Part shown: positions 1-8,872 of the stretch, piece by piece
Position numbering within the stretch: position 1 is the first letter of the stretch
How the letters are laid out: the number at the start of each line of letters is the position of its first letter
Assembly: GCF_002836515.1 (NCBI RefSeq)
Contig: NZ_PJBC01000067.1
Span: forward strand, 62,001-126,000
Length of the DNA: 64,000 bases
Origin: Pseudomonas sp. Choline-02u-1
GTDB lineage: Bacteria; Pseudomonadota; Gammaproteobacteria; Pseudomonadales; Pseudomonadaceae
Direction of reading: 5' to 3'
Made by a program: the position numbers and the translations under genes
The notes under the pieces: generated by a model
The model's database searches: none
What the model saw: the letters and a program-made list of their open reading frames with translations, nothing else
Told to the model about the DNA's origin: nothing

Positions 1-1
1 C

Positions 2-3000
2 GTCACCGTCACCGGCCACGGCGAACCGGGCGCCACCGTTTCGGTGCGCAGCGCCGACGGCACTTTGCTCGGCAGCGCGCAGGTCGGCACTGGCGGTGCA
101 TTCACGGTCACCCTGAATGCAGCACAGCTGAATGCCGAAGTGTTGACCGTTACTCAGGAAGATCCGCCGGGCAACGTGTCCACGGCGGTTGAAGTCATTT
201 CGGTGGATTTGACTGCGCCGGCGATCCCGAGCGCATTGACCCTCAACGCGGCAGGCGTGCAACTGGCCGGTAACGCCGAGGCCGGCAGCACGGTGACCGT
301 GCGCGACAGCCAGGGCAATCTTCTTGGCACCACCACGGCAGCGGCAAACGGCACATTCCAGGTGACGCTGAACAGCCCGCAAAGCAATGGCCAGGCGCTG
401 AACGTGATAGCCACCGACGCGGCCGGCAATCCGTCCGCTCCTGCGCTCGTCAATGCCGCCGACTCCACGGCGCCGCTGGCAACCAGCGATCTGGCGGTCA
501 GCGCCAATGGCGCAACGCTCACCGGTATCGGTGAGGCTGGCGCCAGCGTGGAAGTTCGCGATGCCGGCGGTGTCTTGCTGGGTACCGCGACCGTTGGCAG
601 CAACGGCAACTTCAGCGTCACGCTGTCCCCGGCTGCGGTGGCGGGAGCGAATCTTTCCGTTGTGCAGATCGATGCTGCCGGCAATACCGGGCCGGCCAGC
701 CCGGTGACCGCGCCGGGCGATCTGGCGGAAAGCGCACCGACCAATCTGGCCCTCAGCGTTGACGGTCTGACCCTGACCGGGTCGGCCACCGCCGGCAGCA
801 CCGTGAGCATTCGCAATGCGTCCGGCGTGTTGCTCGGCAGCGCGCTGGTGGCGGCCAATGGCAGCTTCAGCGTCACGCTCAATGCCGCGCAACTCAACGG
901 CGAACAGCTGACTGCCGTGGCGACGTCGAGCACCGGCATCAATTCGTCCCCAACTGACTACACCGCCGCCGATATCGCTGCGCCAACGCCGCTCAGCGAA
1001 CTGAGCCTGGCACCGAACGGCACGGCCCTGACAGGGCGTGGTGAAGCCGGTGCCACCGTCACCGTGCTCGGCACCGGCGGAGCCGTCCTCGGCAGCGCCG
1101 TGGTGGCGGCCAACGGCACGTTCAGCGTCACCCTCAGCCCGGCACAGACCTCGGGCCAGACCCTGAGCCTGAGCCAGGCCGACGCTGCCGGCAACGAATC
1201 CAACAGCGTCAATCTGACCGCCCCGGACCTGCTCGCGCCCAATGCGCCGGCGGCGCTGGTGGCAAGCGCGGACGGCACCTTGCTCTCGGGTACCGGTGAG
1301 GCCGGCACCACGGTCAACGTGTACAACGCTGCCGGTACGCTGATCGGCAGCGGCACCGTGAGCATCGACGGCACCTTTGCAATCACCCTGACCACGCCGC
1401 AGGCCAACGGTCAGGCGCTGACCGTGTCGCTAACGGATGCGGCGGGCAACACCTCGGCAGCCACGCCGTTCACTTCGGTCGACAGCACACCGCCAGCCGC
1501 TGTTTCGCAACTGAGCATCGGTGGCGACGGCGCAAGCTTGACCGGGCGCGGCGAGCCGGGGGCGCAGGTGCGGGTCATCGACAGCGACGGCAATGTGCTT
1601 GGCACCGCTGTGGTCAGCTCGACCGGTACCTTCACCCTCGCTCTGAACCCTGCGTTGACCAACGCTGAAGTAATCACCGTGGTCCAGGCCGACGCGGCGG
1701 GTAATGACTCACCGGCAGTGAACCTGACCACACCGGACTTCACCCCGCCTGATCCACTGGACAACGTCGATATCAACTCGTCCGGCGCGTTGGTCATCGG
1801 TACTGGCGAACCCGGCGCGACCGTGACCGTGCGCGATGCCAACGGCACCTTGCTCGGCACCAGCGTGGTACTCGGCGACGGCACCTTCAGCGTCACCCTC
1901 AATCCGCCACAGATCAACGAACAGATCCTCAGCGTGCAGCAGGCTGATCCACCCGGCAACGTCAGCGCCCCGGTGACGGTCACCGCACCGGATCTGACCC
2001 CGCCAGCGACGCCGGCCGATCTGCAACTGAATGCCGATGGCGGTCTTCTCACCGGTACCGGCGAAGTCGGCGCCACTGTCCGTGTGACGTCGGCCGATGG
2101 CACCGAACTGGGCACCGGCACCGTGGGCAGCGATGGTCGTTTCCAGATCACCGTGACCCCGGTGCAGACCAATGGCCAAGCGCTGTTCGTGGTGTTGGCG
2201 GATGCGGCCGGCAATGCCTCGCCTGCCGGCATCCTGACCGCGCCGGACAGCACGCCTCCTGCCGCACTGACCGATGTCGACATCGACGCCAGCGGCAGCC
2301 TGATCACGGGCTCCGGTGCGGCTGGCTCGCAGGTGGTCGTCACCAATGCGGTGGGCACCATCGTCGGCACTGGCACGGTGCAGGCCGACGGCAGTTTCAG
2401 CGTGACGCTCGACCAGCCGCTGCTCAATGGTGAAGCCTTATCGGTGATCCAGCGTGATGCGGCGGGCAACCCTTCGCCGATCGTGCCCGTCACTGCGCCG
2501 GACATCACCCTGCCCGCTGCGCCCACCGACCTCGTTCTCACGCCTGATGGCCTGACACTGACCGGTACCGGTGAAGCCGGCGCCACGGTGCGCGTGCTCA
2601 GCGCGACTGGCACGGTACTGGGCTCGGCAACCGTGACCGGCAATGGCTCGTTCAGCGTGACCCTCAATCCGCCGCAGGTGAATGGCGAGCTGTTGAGCGT
2701 CAATCAGACTGATCCGGCTTCAAACATTTCACCCACAGCACCTCTGCAAGCGGGCGACAGCACTGATCCGCTGGAAGTGGCCGACCTCAACGTCAGCCAG
2801 GACGGCTTGACCGTCACCGGTACCGGCGAGCCCGGCGCAACCGTCACCGTGCTTGACGGCGCGGTGGCGCTCGGCACAGCGACAGTGGCGGCAGATGGCA
2901 GTTTCAGCGTCACGTTGTCGGCTGCGCAACTCGATGGCCGCGCACTGTCGGTCGTGCAGGCCGACGCACAAAACAACCAGTCCGAGCCCGTTCTGGTCGA

Positions 3001-5310
3001 CGCGCCGGACAGCACTGCACCGATCGCACCAACGGTGACATCGCTGACCGGCGCCGGCACCTTGCTCGCCGGGACCGCCGAAGCCGGCAGCACCGTGACT
3101 GTGCTGTCCGCCACCGGCACCGTGCTCGGCACAGCAGTGGCATTGGGCGACGGCACCTATATAGTCACGCTGAATCCGGCCCAGGCCAACGGTCAGTTGT
3201 TGTCGGTGATCGCGACGGACGAAGCGCAAAACGCATCGCCAGAGCTGCTCTACCCGGCGGCAGATACCACGGCTCCGGATGCCGTCACCGGTCTGACCAT
3301 CTGCGGCGATCTGAGCCAACTCGCCGGTCGTGGCGAAGCCGGCGCGAGTGTCGAGGTGACCGATGCGCTGGGCAATGTTGTCGGCACCGGCACGGTCGCG
3401 GCCAACGGCACATTCCTGATCGATCTGGATCCGGGCATCACTGCCGGCCAGGTGCTGACAGTGAATCAAACAGACGTCGCGACTAACGTGTCCGCAGACG
3501 CCGACCTGACTGTTCCGGCAGTGCCAGCCCCGGCTGCGCCGGACAATCTTGTACTGACAGCCGACGGCGTGACGCTGACCGGCACGGCTGCCATCGGCAC
3601 CACCATCAATGTCTTCGCTGCGGACAACAGCCTGATCGGCACCGGCGTCACCGGCCCGGATGGCACGTTCAGCGTGGTGCTGACGCCTGCGCAAACCAAC
3701 GGCCAAAGCCTGGAAGTCACTGCCAACACTGCGTTGGGCGGCGCTTCGCTGCCGACTGAAATCACAGCCGGTGACACCTCGGCGCCCGCGCCACTCAGCG
3801 ATCTGGCAGTCAATGCCAGCGGCACACTGGTCACCGGGCGCGGCGAAGTCGGCGCGTCGGTGACCATCACCGGCGCGGGCGGCGTGGTGTTGGGCAATGC
3901 GACGGTCGGCGCCAATGGCGCCTTCAGCGCGCAGCTCAATACGCCGCAGGTCAATGGTCAGGTGCTCAATGCGACACAGACCGATGCGTCCAATAACACC
4001 TCATCCGGGCTTAACGTAACCGCGCCAGACATCACCCCTCCGGCGGCTCCGACGGCGCTGGTGCTCAGCGGCGCCGGGCTGGTGCTCGGTGGGCTCGGTG
4101 AAGCCGGCGCCATTGTTACCGTGCGCGGTGTTGGCGGCGCGGTGTTGGGCACCGCGACGGTGGCGGGCAATGGAACCTTCTCGGTGACCTTGTCATCGGC
4201 GCAACTCAACGGCCAGCAACTGAACGTCACGCAGAGTGATGCGACGGGCAACGTTTCGCCGGTTACCAACCTCAGCGTTGCAGATACCACAGCGCCGGCG
4301 CCGCTGAGCAATGTCAGCCTGAACGGCACCGGCCTGGCGGTCAGCGGCACGGGTGAAGCCGGCGCCACGGTCAGCGTGACCAACGTGGCGGGCACCGTGC
4401 TCGGCACTGCTGTGGTCAATGCTGGCGGCACCTTCACCGTGCAACTGTCCAGCGCGCAACTGAACGGCCAACAGCTCAACGTCCAACAGGCCGACCCGAC
4501 GGGCAATCTGTCGCAGGTCTTCAATCTGACGGCAGCCGACGTGCAGGCGCCGATCGCGGCCAGCGGTCTGACGCTTGCAGCCAATGGTCTGACCTTGAGC
4601 GGTACGGGTGAAGCCGGTGCAACGGTCAACGTCTACGGCCCGGGCGGCGCGCTGCTCGGCACCACCACGGTGGGCAGCGGCGGCACCTTCAGCGTCAATT
4701 TGAACACCGCGCAACTGGACGGCCAGTTGTTGACCGTGCGCCTGGTCGACCCGGCCGGCAACCTGTCGCCCAATGCCAGCGTGACGGCGCCGGATATCAC
4801 CGCACCCGGTGCGCCGACTGGTGTCAGCGTCAATGGCAGCGGCACCTTGCTCACCGGCGTTGGTGTGCCCGGTTCGACCATCAGCGTGCGTGGCGTCGGC
4901 GGTGTCGTGCTCGGCACCGCCACCGTCGCCGCCAATGGCAGTTTCTCCGTGGTGCTGGCCTCGGCGCAGATCAACAGCCAAGTGCTCAGCGTCACCCAGG
5001 CCGATCCGAGCGGTAACGTATCTGCTGCGGCGAGCGCGACGGCGCCAGACCTCACGCCACCCGCGGCCGCCACGGCGCTACTGGTCGGTGCCGATGGTCT
5101 GACCGTCACCGGTACCGGTGAGGCCGGCGCAACGGTGACCATCAAGTCGGCCACCGGCGCCGTTCTGGGCACTGGCACGGTAAACAACCTCGGTGTGTTC
5201 ACCGTCGCTCTGAGCAGCGCACAGATCAACGGCGAAAAACTCACCATCAACCTCAGCGACGCACGCGGCAACGTATCGATCGCCGCCAACGTCACCGCGC
5301 CGGATGTCGA
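2..5310 (+). repeat. Tandem array of 21 Ig-like repeats inside the adhesin gene
   Basis: A unit of about 255 bp (85 residues) recurs 21 times in frame, the first copy being cut by the window edge. Each unit contains a core like LTGTGEAGATVTV, then a G-x-VLG turn, an NGTFSVTLN strand, an NGQ-x-L-x-V strand, a D-x-x-GN turn and a (T/S)APD linker with a proline hinge before the next unit. The copies have diverged but keep this register. The linker sequences resemble those in other RTX adhesins, where calcium rigidifies the stalk. Such arrays often vary in copy number between strains. Confidence 0.9.
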
Positions 5311-7390
5311 CGTCAATGCGCCGGTGATCGCCAGCGATAACCTCGTCGTAGGCACCGTCACCCTGGCCCCGGTCACCGCGTCTCAGACGTTCAACGACTC
5401 GTTCACCACACTGCTGGCCGGATTCTCGAAAACCTTCACCTTCACCGTGGCCGGCGGCACGCAGCTTGATCCAACCCTGACGTTGACCACCAACAGCCTG
5501 ATTTCCCTGCTCGATGGCGTGGTCTATACCCTGCAGGTAAAAAATGCGAGCGGCACCTGGGTGACTCTGGATGTCAACGGCAGTGGCGGCCTGCTCGATC
5601 TGATTGCCTTGACCGGCCAGGGCGTGCGGGTCGACATCGGTAATCTGCTTTCAGGCGACTACCGGTTGACGGTATCGAGCACCGGCATCGGCGTCCTGAC
5701 CACGGTCAATACTCAGCTGCAACTGGACGTCAGCAGCCTGACGCAGTTCAACGGCATTGCCGGACCCGCGGTGACCGGCAACGTCATCACCAATGTCGGC
5801 GTCGATGGCACGGTCGATCAGACCGGTCCGGACAACGGCGCGCAATTGCAGATCTTCAAGAACGGCGCCTGGGTCAGCGCCGGGGCCGGCACCACGGTGC
5901 AAGGGCTGTACGGCACGCTGACCATCGACGCCAACGGCACCTACAGTTACAAGCCCAACGGCAGTGTGGGCAGCGTTGGCAAGGTTGATGTCTTCAACTA
6001 TCAATTGGTGCACCCGAACGGCTTGAGCGACACCGCCAATCTCTACGTGCGCATTGACAGTCCGCAAGCCACCGAAGTGTGGAACGACGCCAATCTCGGC
6101 AGCCCGGCGCTGGTGGTCGATGCCACGCCGGACATTGCCTCGACCGACGTCACCCTGATCAACCGCGAAGTCACCACCAACTCCGCCCTCGGCACGTTCA
6201 ACGTGCTGCTGGGCGGCGGCAGCGGTAACTACAACACGGTGGTCGCGGCCGATACCGTCAGTGACCTGACCGTGGTGGTCAACTCCAGCAACCTGCTGGC
6301 GCTGCTCGGCTCGATGACGGTGGGCCTGTACAAACTCAACACCGCCACCAACCAGTACGTACTGGTCAAGAGCTACGGTGGCAATGCCCTGCTCAATCTC
6401 GGCGGCGGCAATTACGGGATCAAGTTCGACGACCAGACCCCCGGTAGCTATCAGGTGCGGGTGGCGGTGGGCGGCCTCGGTCTGCTCACCAGCGTCAACA
6501 CCAGCCTGATCAACGCGGCGACCTACACCAACCAGTTCGTGGTCGGCAGCTACACGCCCGTCTCCGGCAACCTGCTCACCGACACCGCGGGCGGCGGCGC
6601 CGATGTGCTCGGCTCGGTCTACACCCTGCTCAGCGTGCTGGTCGCCGGCAGTTACGTGGCGCCGGGTTACAACGGCGTCTCGCTGGTCGGCAACTACGGC
6701 ACGCTTTTGGTCCAGGCCAACGGCAATTACACCTACACGCTCAAGGCCGGGCTGACCGATGCGGTGATCGGCCAGGAAGACACCTTCACCTATCAACTCA
6801 CCCACCCGAACGGCACGGTCGATACCGCGACGCTGACCATCGACCTGAACAACGCTGGCGCTTTCGCCAGCACCGCGTTCTCGGCGCTGGCCAGCGATGA
6901 CCTCGGTCTCGCCCGTGCCACTGGCAGCGAGTTGATTCAGGGCGCTGAGGGCAACGACACGCTGGACGGCTCGCACGGTGGCGCTGTCACGCTGCAAGGT
7001 GGCGGTGGCGACGACACGCTGATCATCGCCGACCAGCAATTCACGTCGGTAGATGGCGGTAGCGGCACCGACACCCTGCTCTGGGCCGGTGGTGACGTAT
7101 CGATCAACCTTGGCGATCTGCAGAGCAGGATTCACAACGTCGAAATCCTCGACCTCAACCATTCCAGTGCGGTTGCGCTAACCCTGAACCTCAACGATTT
7201 GCTGGCGATCACTTCGTCTGACAACAACACCCTGCTGATCAAGGGTGACGAGAAGGACAGCGTGCACATGACCGATGGCTGGTCCGCCGATGGCACGCAG
7301 CAGGCCGACGGCATCGATTATGTTCAATACACGGCGCAGGAGGATCCGAGCCACCACTTGTGGGTGCAGAACGGCATTCAAGTGGTTTGA
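2..7390 (+). CDS. Giant repeat adhesin, LapF/MapA/BapA type, 5' end outside the window
   Basis: Cell-surface adhesin exported by the type I system encoded directly downstream. The frame is open from base 2, so the true start lies upstream; the GTG at 44 is only the first internal start codon. About 1760 residues are tandem Ig-like repeats of roughly 85 residues. Two related modules of about 240 residues follow (about 5350-6060 and 6110-6850), resembling the C-terminal modules of BapA/LapF-type proteins. The end carries degenerate RTX-type glycine/aspartate motifs (EGNDTLDG, GGGGDDTL, GGSGTDTL; about 6950-7080) and a C-terminal region typical of type I secretion targets. The repeats are almost free of cysteine; I noticed one, encoded at 3302. 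The retention module and any LapG-type cleavage site would be N-terminal and cannot be seen. MapA or LapF orthology is a context-based inference. Confidence 0.93.
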   Translation, partial: VTVTGHGEPGATVSVRSADGTLLGSAQVGTGGAFTVTLNAAQLNAEVLTVTQEDPPGNVSTAVEVISVDLTAPAIPSALTLNAAGVQLAGNAEAGSTVTVRDSQGNLLGTTTAAANGTFQVTLNSPQSNGQALNVIATDAAGNPSAPALVNAADSTAPLATSDLAVSANGATLTGIGEAGASVEVRDAGGVLLGTATVGSNGNFSVTLSPAAVAGANLSVVQIDAAGNTGPASPVTAPGDLAESAPTNLALSVDGLTLTGSATAGSTVSIRNASGVLLGSALVAANGSFSVTLNAAQLNGEQLTAVATSSTGINSSPTDYTAADIAAPTPLSELSLAPNGTALTGRGEAGATVTVLGTGGAVLGSAVVAANGTFSVTLSPAQTSGQTLSLSQADAAGNESNSVNLTAPDLLAPNAPAALVASADGTLLSGTGEAGTTVNVYNAAGTLIGSGTVSIDGTFAITLTTPQANGQALTVSLTDAAGNTSAATPFTSVDSTPPAAVSQLSIGGDGASLTGRGEPGAQVRVIDSDGNVLGTAVVSSTGTFTLALNPALTNAEVITVVQADAAGNDSPAVNLTTPDFTPPDPLDNVDINSSGALVIGTGEPGATVTVRDANGTLLGTSVVLGDGTFSVTLNPPQINEQILSVQQADPPGNVSAPVTVTAPDLTPPATPADLQLNADGGLLTGTGEVGATVRVTSADGTELGTGTVGSDGRFQITVTPVQTNGQALFVVLADAAGNASPAGILTAPDSTPPAALTDVDIDASGSLITGSGAAGSQVVVTNAVGTIVGTGTVQADGSFSVTLDQPLLNGEALSVIQRDAAGNPSPIVPVTAPDITLPAAPTDLVLTPDGLTLTGTGEAGATVRVLSATGTVLGSATVTGNGSFSVTLNPPQVNGELLSVNQTDPASNISPTAPLQAGDSTDPLEVADLNVSQDGLTVTGTGEPGATVTVLDGAVALGTATVAADGSFSVTLSAAQLDGRALSVVQADAQNNQSEPVLVDAPDSTAPIAPTVTSLTGAGTLLAGTAEAGSTVTVLSATGTVLGTAVALGDGTYIVTLNPAQANGQLLSVIATDEAQNASPELLYPAADTTAPDAVTGLTICGDLSQLAGRGEAGASVEVTDALGNVVGTGTVAANGTFLIDLDPGITAGQVLTVNQTDVATNVSADADLTVPAVPAPAAPDNLVLTADGVTLTGTAAIGTTINVFAADNSLIGTGVTGPDGTFSVVLTPAQTNGQSLEVTANTALGGASLPTEITAGDTSAPAPLSDLAVNASGTLVTGRGEVGASVTITGAGGVVLGNATVGANGAFSAQLNTPQVNGQVLNATQTDASNNTSSGLNVTAPDITPPAAPTALVLSGAGLVLGGLGEAGAIVTVRGVGGAVLGTATVAGNGTFSVTLSSAQLNGQQLNVTQSDATGNVSPVTNLSVADTTAPAPLSNVSLNGTGLAVSGTGEAGATVSVTNVAGTVLGTAVVNAGGTFTVQLSSAQLNGQQLNVQQADPTGNLSQVFNLTAADVQAPIAASGLTLAANGLTLSGTGEAGATVNVYGPGGALLGTTTVGSGGTFSVNLNTAQLDGQLLTVRLVDPAGNLSPNASVTAPDITAPGAPTGVSVNGSGTLLTGVGVPGSTISVRGVGGVVLGTATVAANGSFSVVLASAQINSQVLSVTQADPSGNVSAAASATAPDLTPPAAATALLVGADGLTVTGTGEAGATVTIKSATGAVLGTGTVNNLGVFTVALSSAQINGEKLTINLSDARGNVSIAANVTAPDVDVNAPVIASDNLVVGTVTLAPVTASQTFNDSFTTLLAGFSKTFTFTVAGGTQLDPTLTLTTNSLISLLDGVVYTLQVKNASGTWVTLDVNGSGGLLDLIALTGQGVRVDIGNLLSGDYRLTVSSTGIGVLTTVNTQLQLDVSSLTQFNGIAGPAVTGNVITNVGVDGTVDQTGPDNGAQLQIFKNGAWVSAGAGTTVQGLYGTLTIDANGTYSYKPNGSVGSVGKVDVFNYQLVHPNGLSDTANLYVRIDSPQATEVWNDANLGSPALVVDATPDIASTDVTLINREVTTNSALGTFNVLLGGGSGNYNTVVAADTVSDLTVVVNSSNLLALLGSMTVGLYKLNTATNQYVLVKSYGGNALLNLGGGNYGIKFDDQTPGSYQVRVAVGGLGLLTSVNTSLINAATYTNQFVVGSYTPVSGNLLTDTAGGGADVLGSVYTLLSVLVAGSYVAPGYNGVSLVGNYGTLLVQANGNYTYTLKAGLTDAVIGQEDTFTYQLTHPNGTVDTATLTIDLNNAGAFASTAFSALASDDLGLARATGSELIQGAEGNDTLDGSHGGAVTLQGGGGDDTLIIADQQFTSVDGGSGTDTLLWAGGDVSINLGDLQSRIHNVEILDLNHSSAVALTLNLNDLLAITSSDNNTLLIKGDEKDSVHMTDGWSADGTQQADGIDYVQYTAQEDPSHHLWVQNGIQVV

Positions 7391-7435
7391 AACAAGACAT
7401 CAGCAACGTCCGTCTCTCAACAGTAAGGGAAGTCT

Positions 7436-8872
7436 GTGGAGTCAGTTTTTCGCCAGAAATGGCCGGTGGTCCTGTTGACCATCGGCCTCTACCCCGCTTT
7501 CACCGTTGGCGTTCGCGCCGACGACAATCTCGACAGCAGCTTGCGCAGCATCAGCCCGTCGCAACTGCAACAACCGGCAGGCAATGAAAGCCGTCAGCGC
7601 CCTGCCCCCGCTCTGAAAGCGTCCGCCGATGCGGACGCGTTGGGGCTGGAACAAGCGGTCAGGCTGGCCGTGGATTGGCACCCACGCATCGGCGAGGCCA
7701 TCGGCACCCTGTTCCAGCAAGGCGAAGGGGTCAACGTCGCCGAATCCGGCTATTACCCGCAGGTCACCGGCGGCATCAAGGGTGGTTACACCAGCGGTTA
7801 CGGCAGCGATGCTGGCAGCCAGTCGGTGAACATTTCCCTCAAGCAGATGCTGTATGACTTTGGCAAGGTTTCCAGTTCAGTCGACGCCGCCCGGGCGCGG
7901 GTGGCGCGCAGTCAGGCCGGAATTCTGCTGGCGATCGACGACATCGCCCGCGACACCGCCAGGGCCTACATCGAAGTGCAGCGTTATCAGCGTCTGCTTG
8001 AGGTTGCCCGTGAACAGATTCAGGGCATCGGTGGCATCGTCGACCTGGCCAAACAGCGCAGCGACATGGGCGCCAGCACCCGTTCCGATATGGTCCAGGC
8101 GCAGTCCCGGGCCGAAGGCGCGACGGCGACGTTGCAGGAATTCAAGGCGCAATACGCACGCTGGCAAGCGACCCTGACCAGTCTGCTCGGTCGGCGCACG
8201 CCGCCGGCGGTCAGCGACGCCGCCGCGCCTACGCTGACTCAGGCCTGTGACGCCTCGCAAATCTCCGACACCCTGCCCGCCGTCCTGCAAGCTGCCGCGC
8301 AGCGCACCCAGGCCCAAGCCGAGCTGGCCCAGGCCAAAGCCGAGGCCTACCCGACGCTGTCGCTGCAACCCTCGGTCAACCAATACCTTGATAACAACTA
8401 CGACGAGCAAAACTCGCGCGCCGATCGCACCCAGGTCGGGATCTTCCTCAACCTCGAAGTGCCGATCTATCAGGGCGGTGCGATCAGTGCGCGCAGCCGC
8501 GCCGCTGGGCATGCGCTGACCGCAGCGGATTCGGCCGAAGACTTCGCCCGCCTGCAAGCGCGCCAGGGTCTGGCTGAAGCCCAGGCGCAAACCTCGGGCT
8601 TGAACCGTCGGCTGCGCTCGCTGGAATTTCGCCAGACCAGCATCACCGAGGCGCGCATGTTGTATGGCCGCCAGTACCTGGAACTGGGCACGCGGCCGCT
8701 GCTCGACCTGCTCAACGCCGAGCAGGAAATCCATCAGTCGCGCTTCGATCTGGTCAACACCCAGGCTGATCTGCAACGCCTGCAGATCGACTGCTTCTAC
8801 AACAGCGGTGCGATTCGCCGGGTCTTCGGCATCGACCACAGCGCCATCCAGAATGTCGAGATCCTGCCATGA
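7436..8872 (+). CDS. TolC-family outer-membrane channel of the adhesin type I secretion system
   Basis: Outer-membrane exit duct, 478 residues, the usual TolC/LapE length. The start is a GTG with an AGGGAAG-type ribosome site just upstream, followed by a signal peptide ending near VGVRA. The mature part has the duplicated alpha-helical outer-membrane efflux pattern, rich in alanine and glutamine, including LKQMLYDFGKVSSSVDAAR in the first half and LEVPIYQGGAISARSRAA in the second. It begins 45 bases after the adhesin stop and overlaps the ABC transporter start by four bases, so the genes are probably co-transcribed. Role inferred from family and position; comparable to LapE or MapE. Confidence 0.92.
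   Translation: MESVFRQKWPVVLLTIGLYPAFTVGVRADDNLDSSLRSISPSQLQQPAGNESRQRPAPALKASADADALGLEQAVRLAVDWHPRIGEAIGTLFQQGEGVNVAESGYYPQVTGGIKGGYTSGYGSDAGSQSVNISLKQMLYDFGKVSSSVDAARARVARSQAGILLAIDDIARDTARAYIEVQRYQRLLEVAREQIQGIGGIVDLAKQRSDMGASTRSDMVQAQSRAEGATATLQEFKAQYARWQATLTSLLGRRTPPAVSDAAAPTLTQACDASQISDTLPAVLQAAAQRTQAQAELAQAKAEAYPTLSLQPSVNQYLDNNYDEQNSRADRTQVGIFLNLEVPIYQGGAISARSRAAGHALTAADSAEDFARLQARQGLAEAQAQTSGLNRRLRSLEFRQTSITEARMLYGRQYLELGTRPLLDLLNAEQEIHQSRFDLVNTQADLQRLQIDCFYNSGAIRRVFGIDHSAIQNVEILP

Noticed and set aside
1411..2703. Long minus-strand frame (430 residues) opposite the adhesin repeats, with others at 154-942, 3466-3954 and 5651-7162
   Set aside because: They mirror the repeat array and the GC-biased third positions of the plus-strand gene; the translations are low-complexity and lack any domain.
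1..5310. Repeat array as a CRISPR or satellite
   Set aside because: The period of about 255 bp is in frame and protein-coding, with diverged copies and no short identical repeats with spacers.
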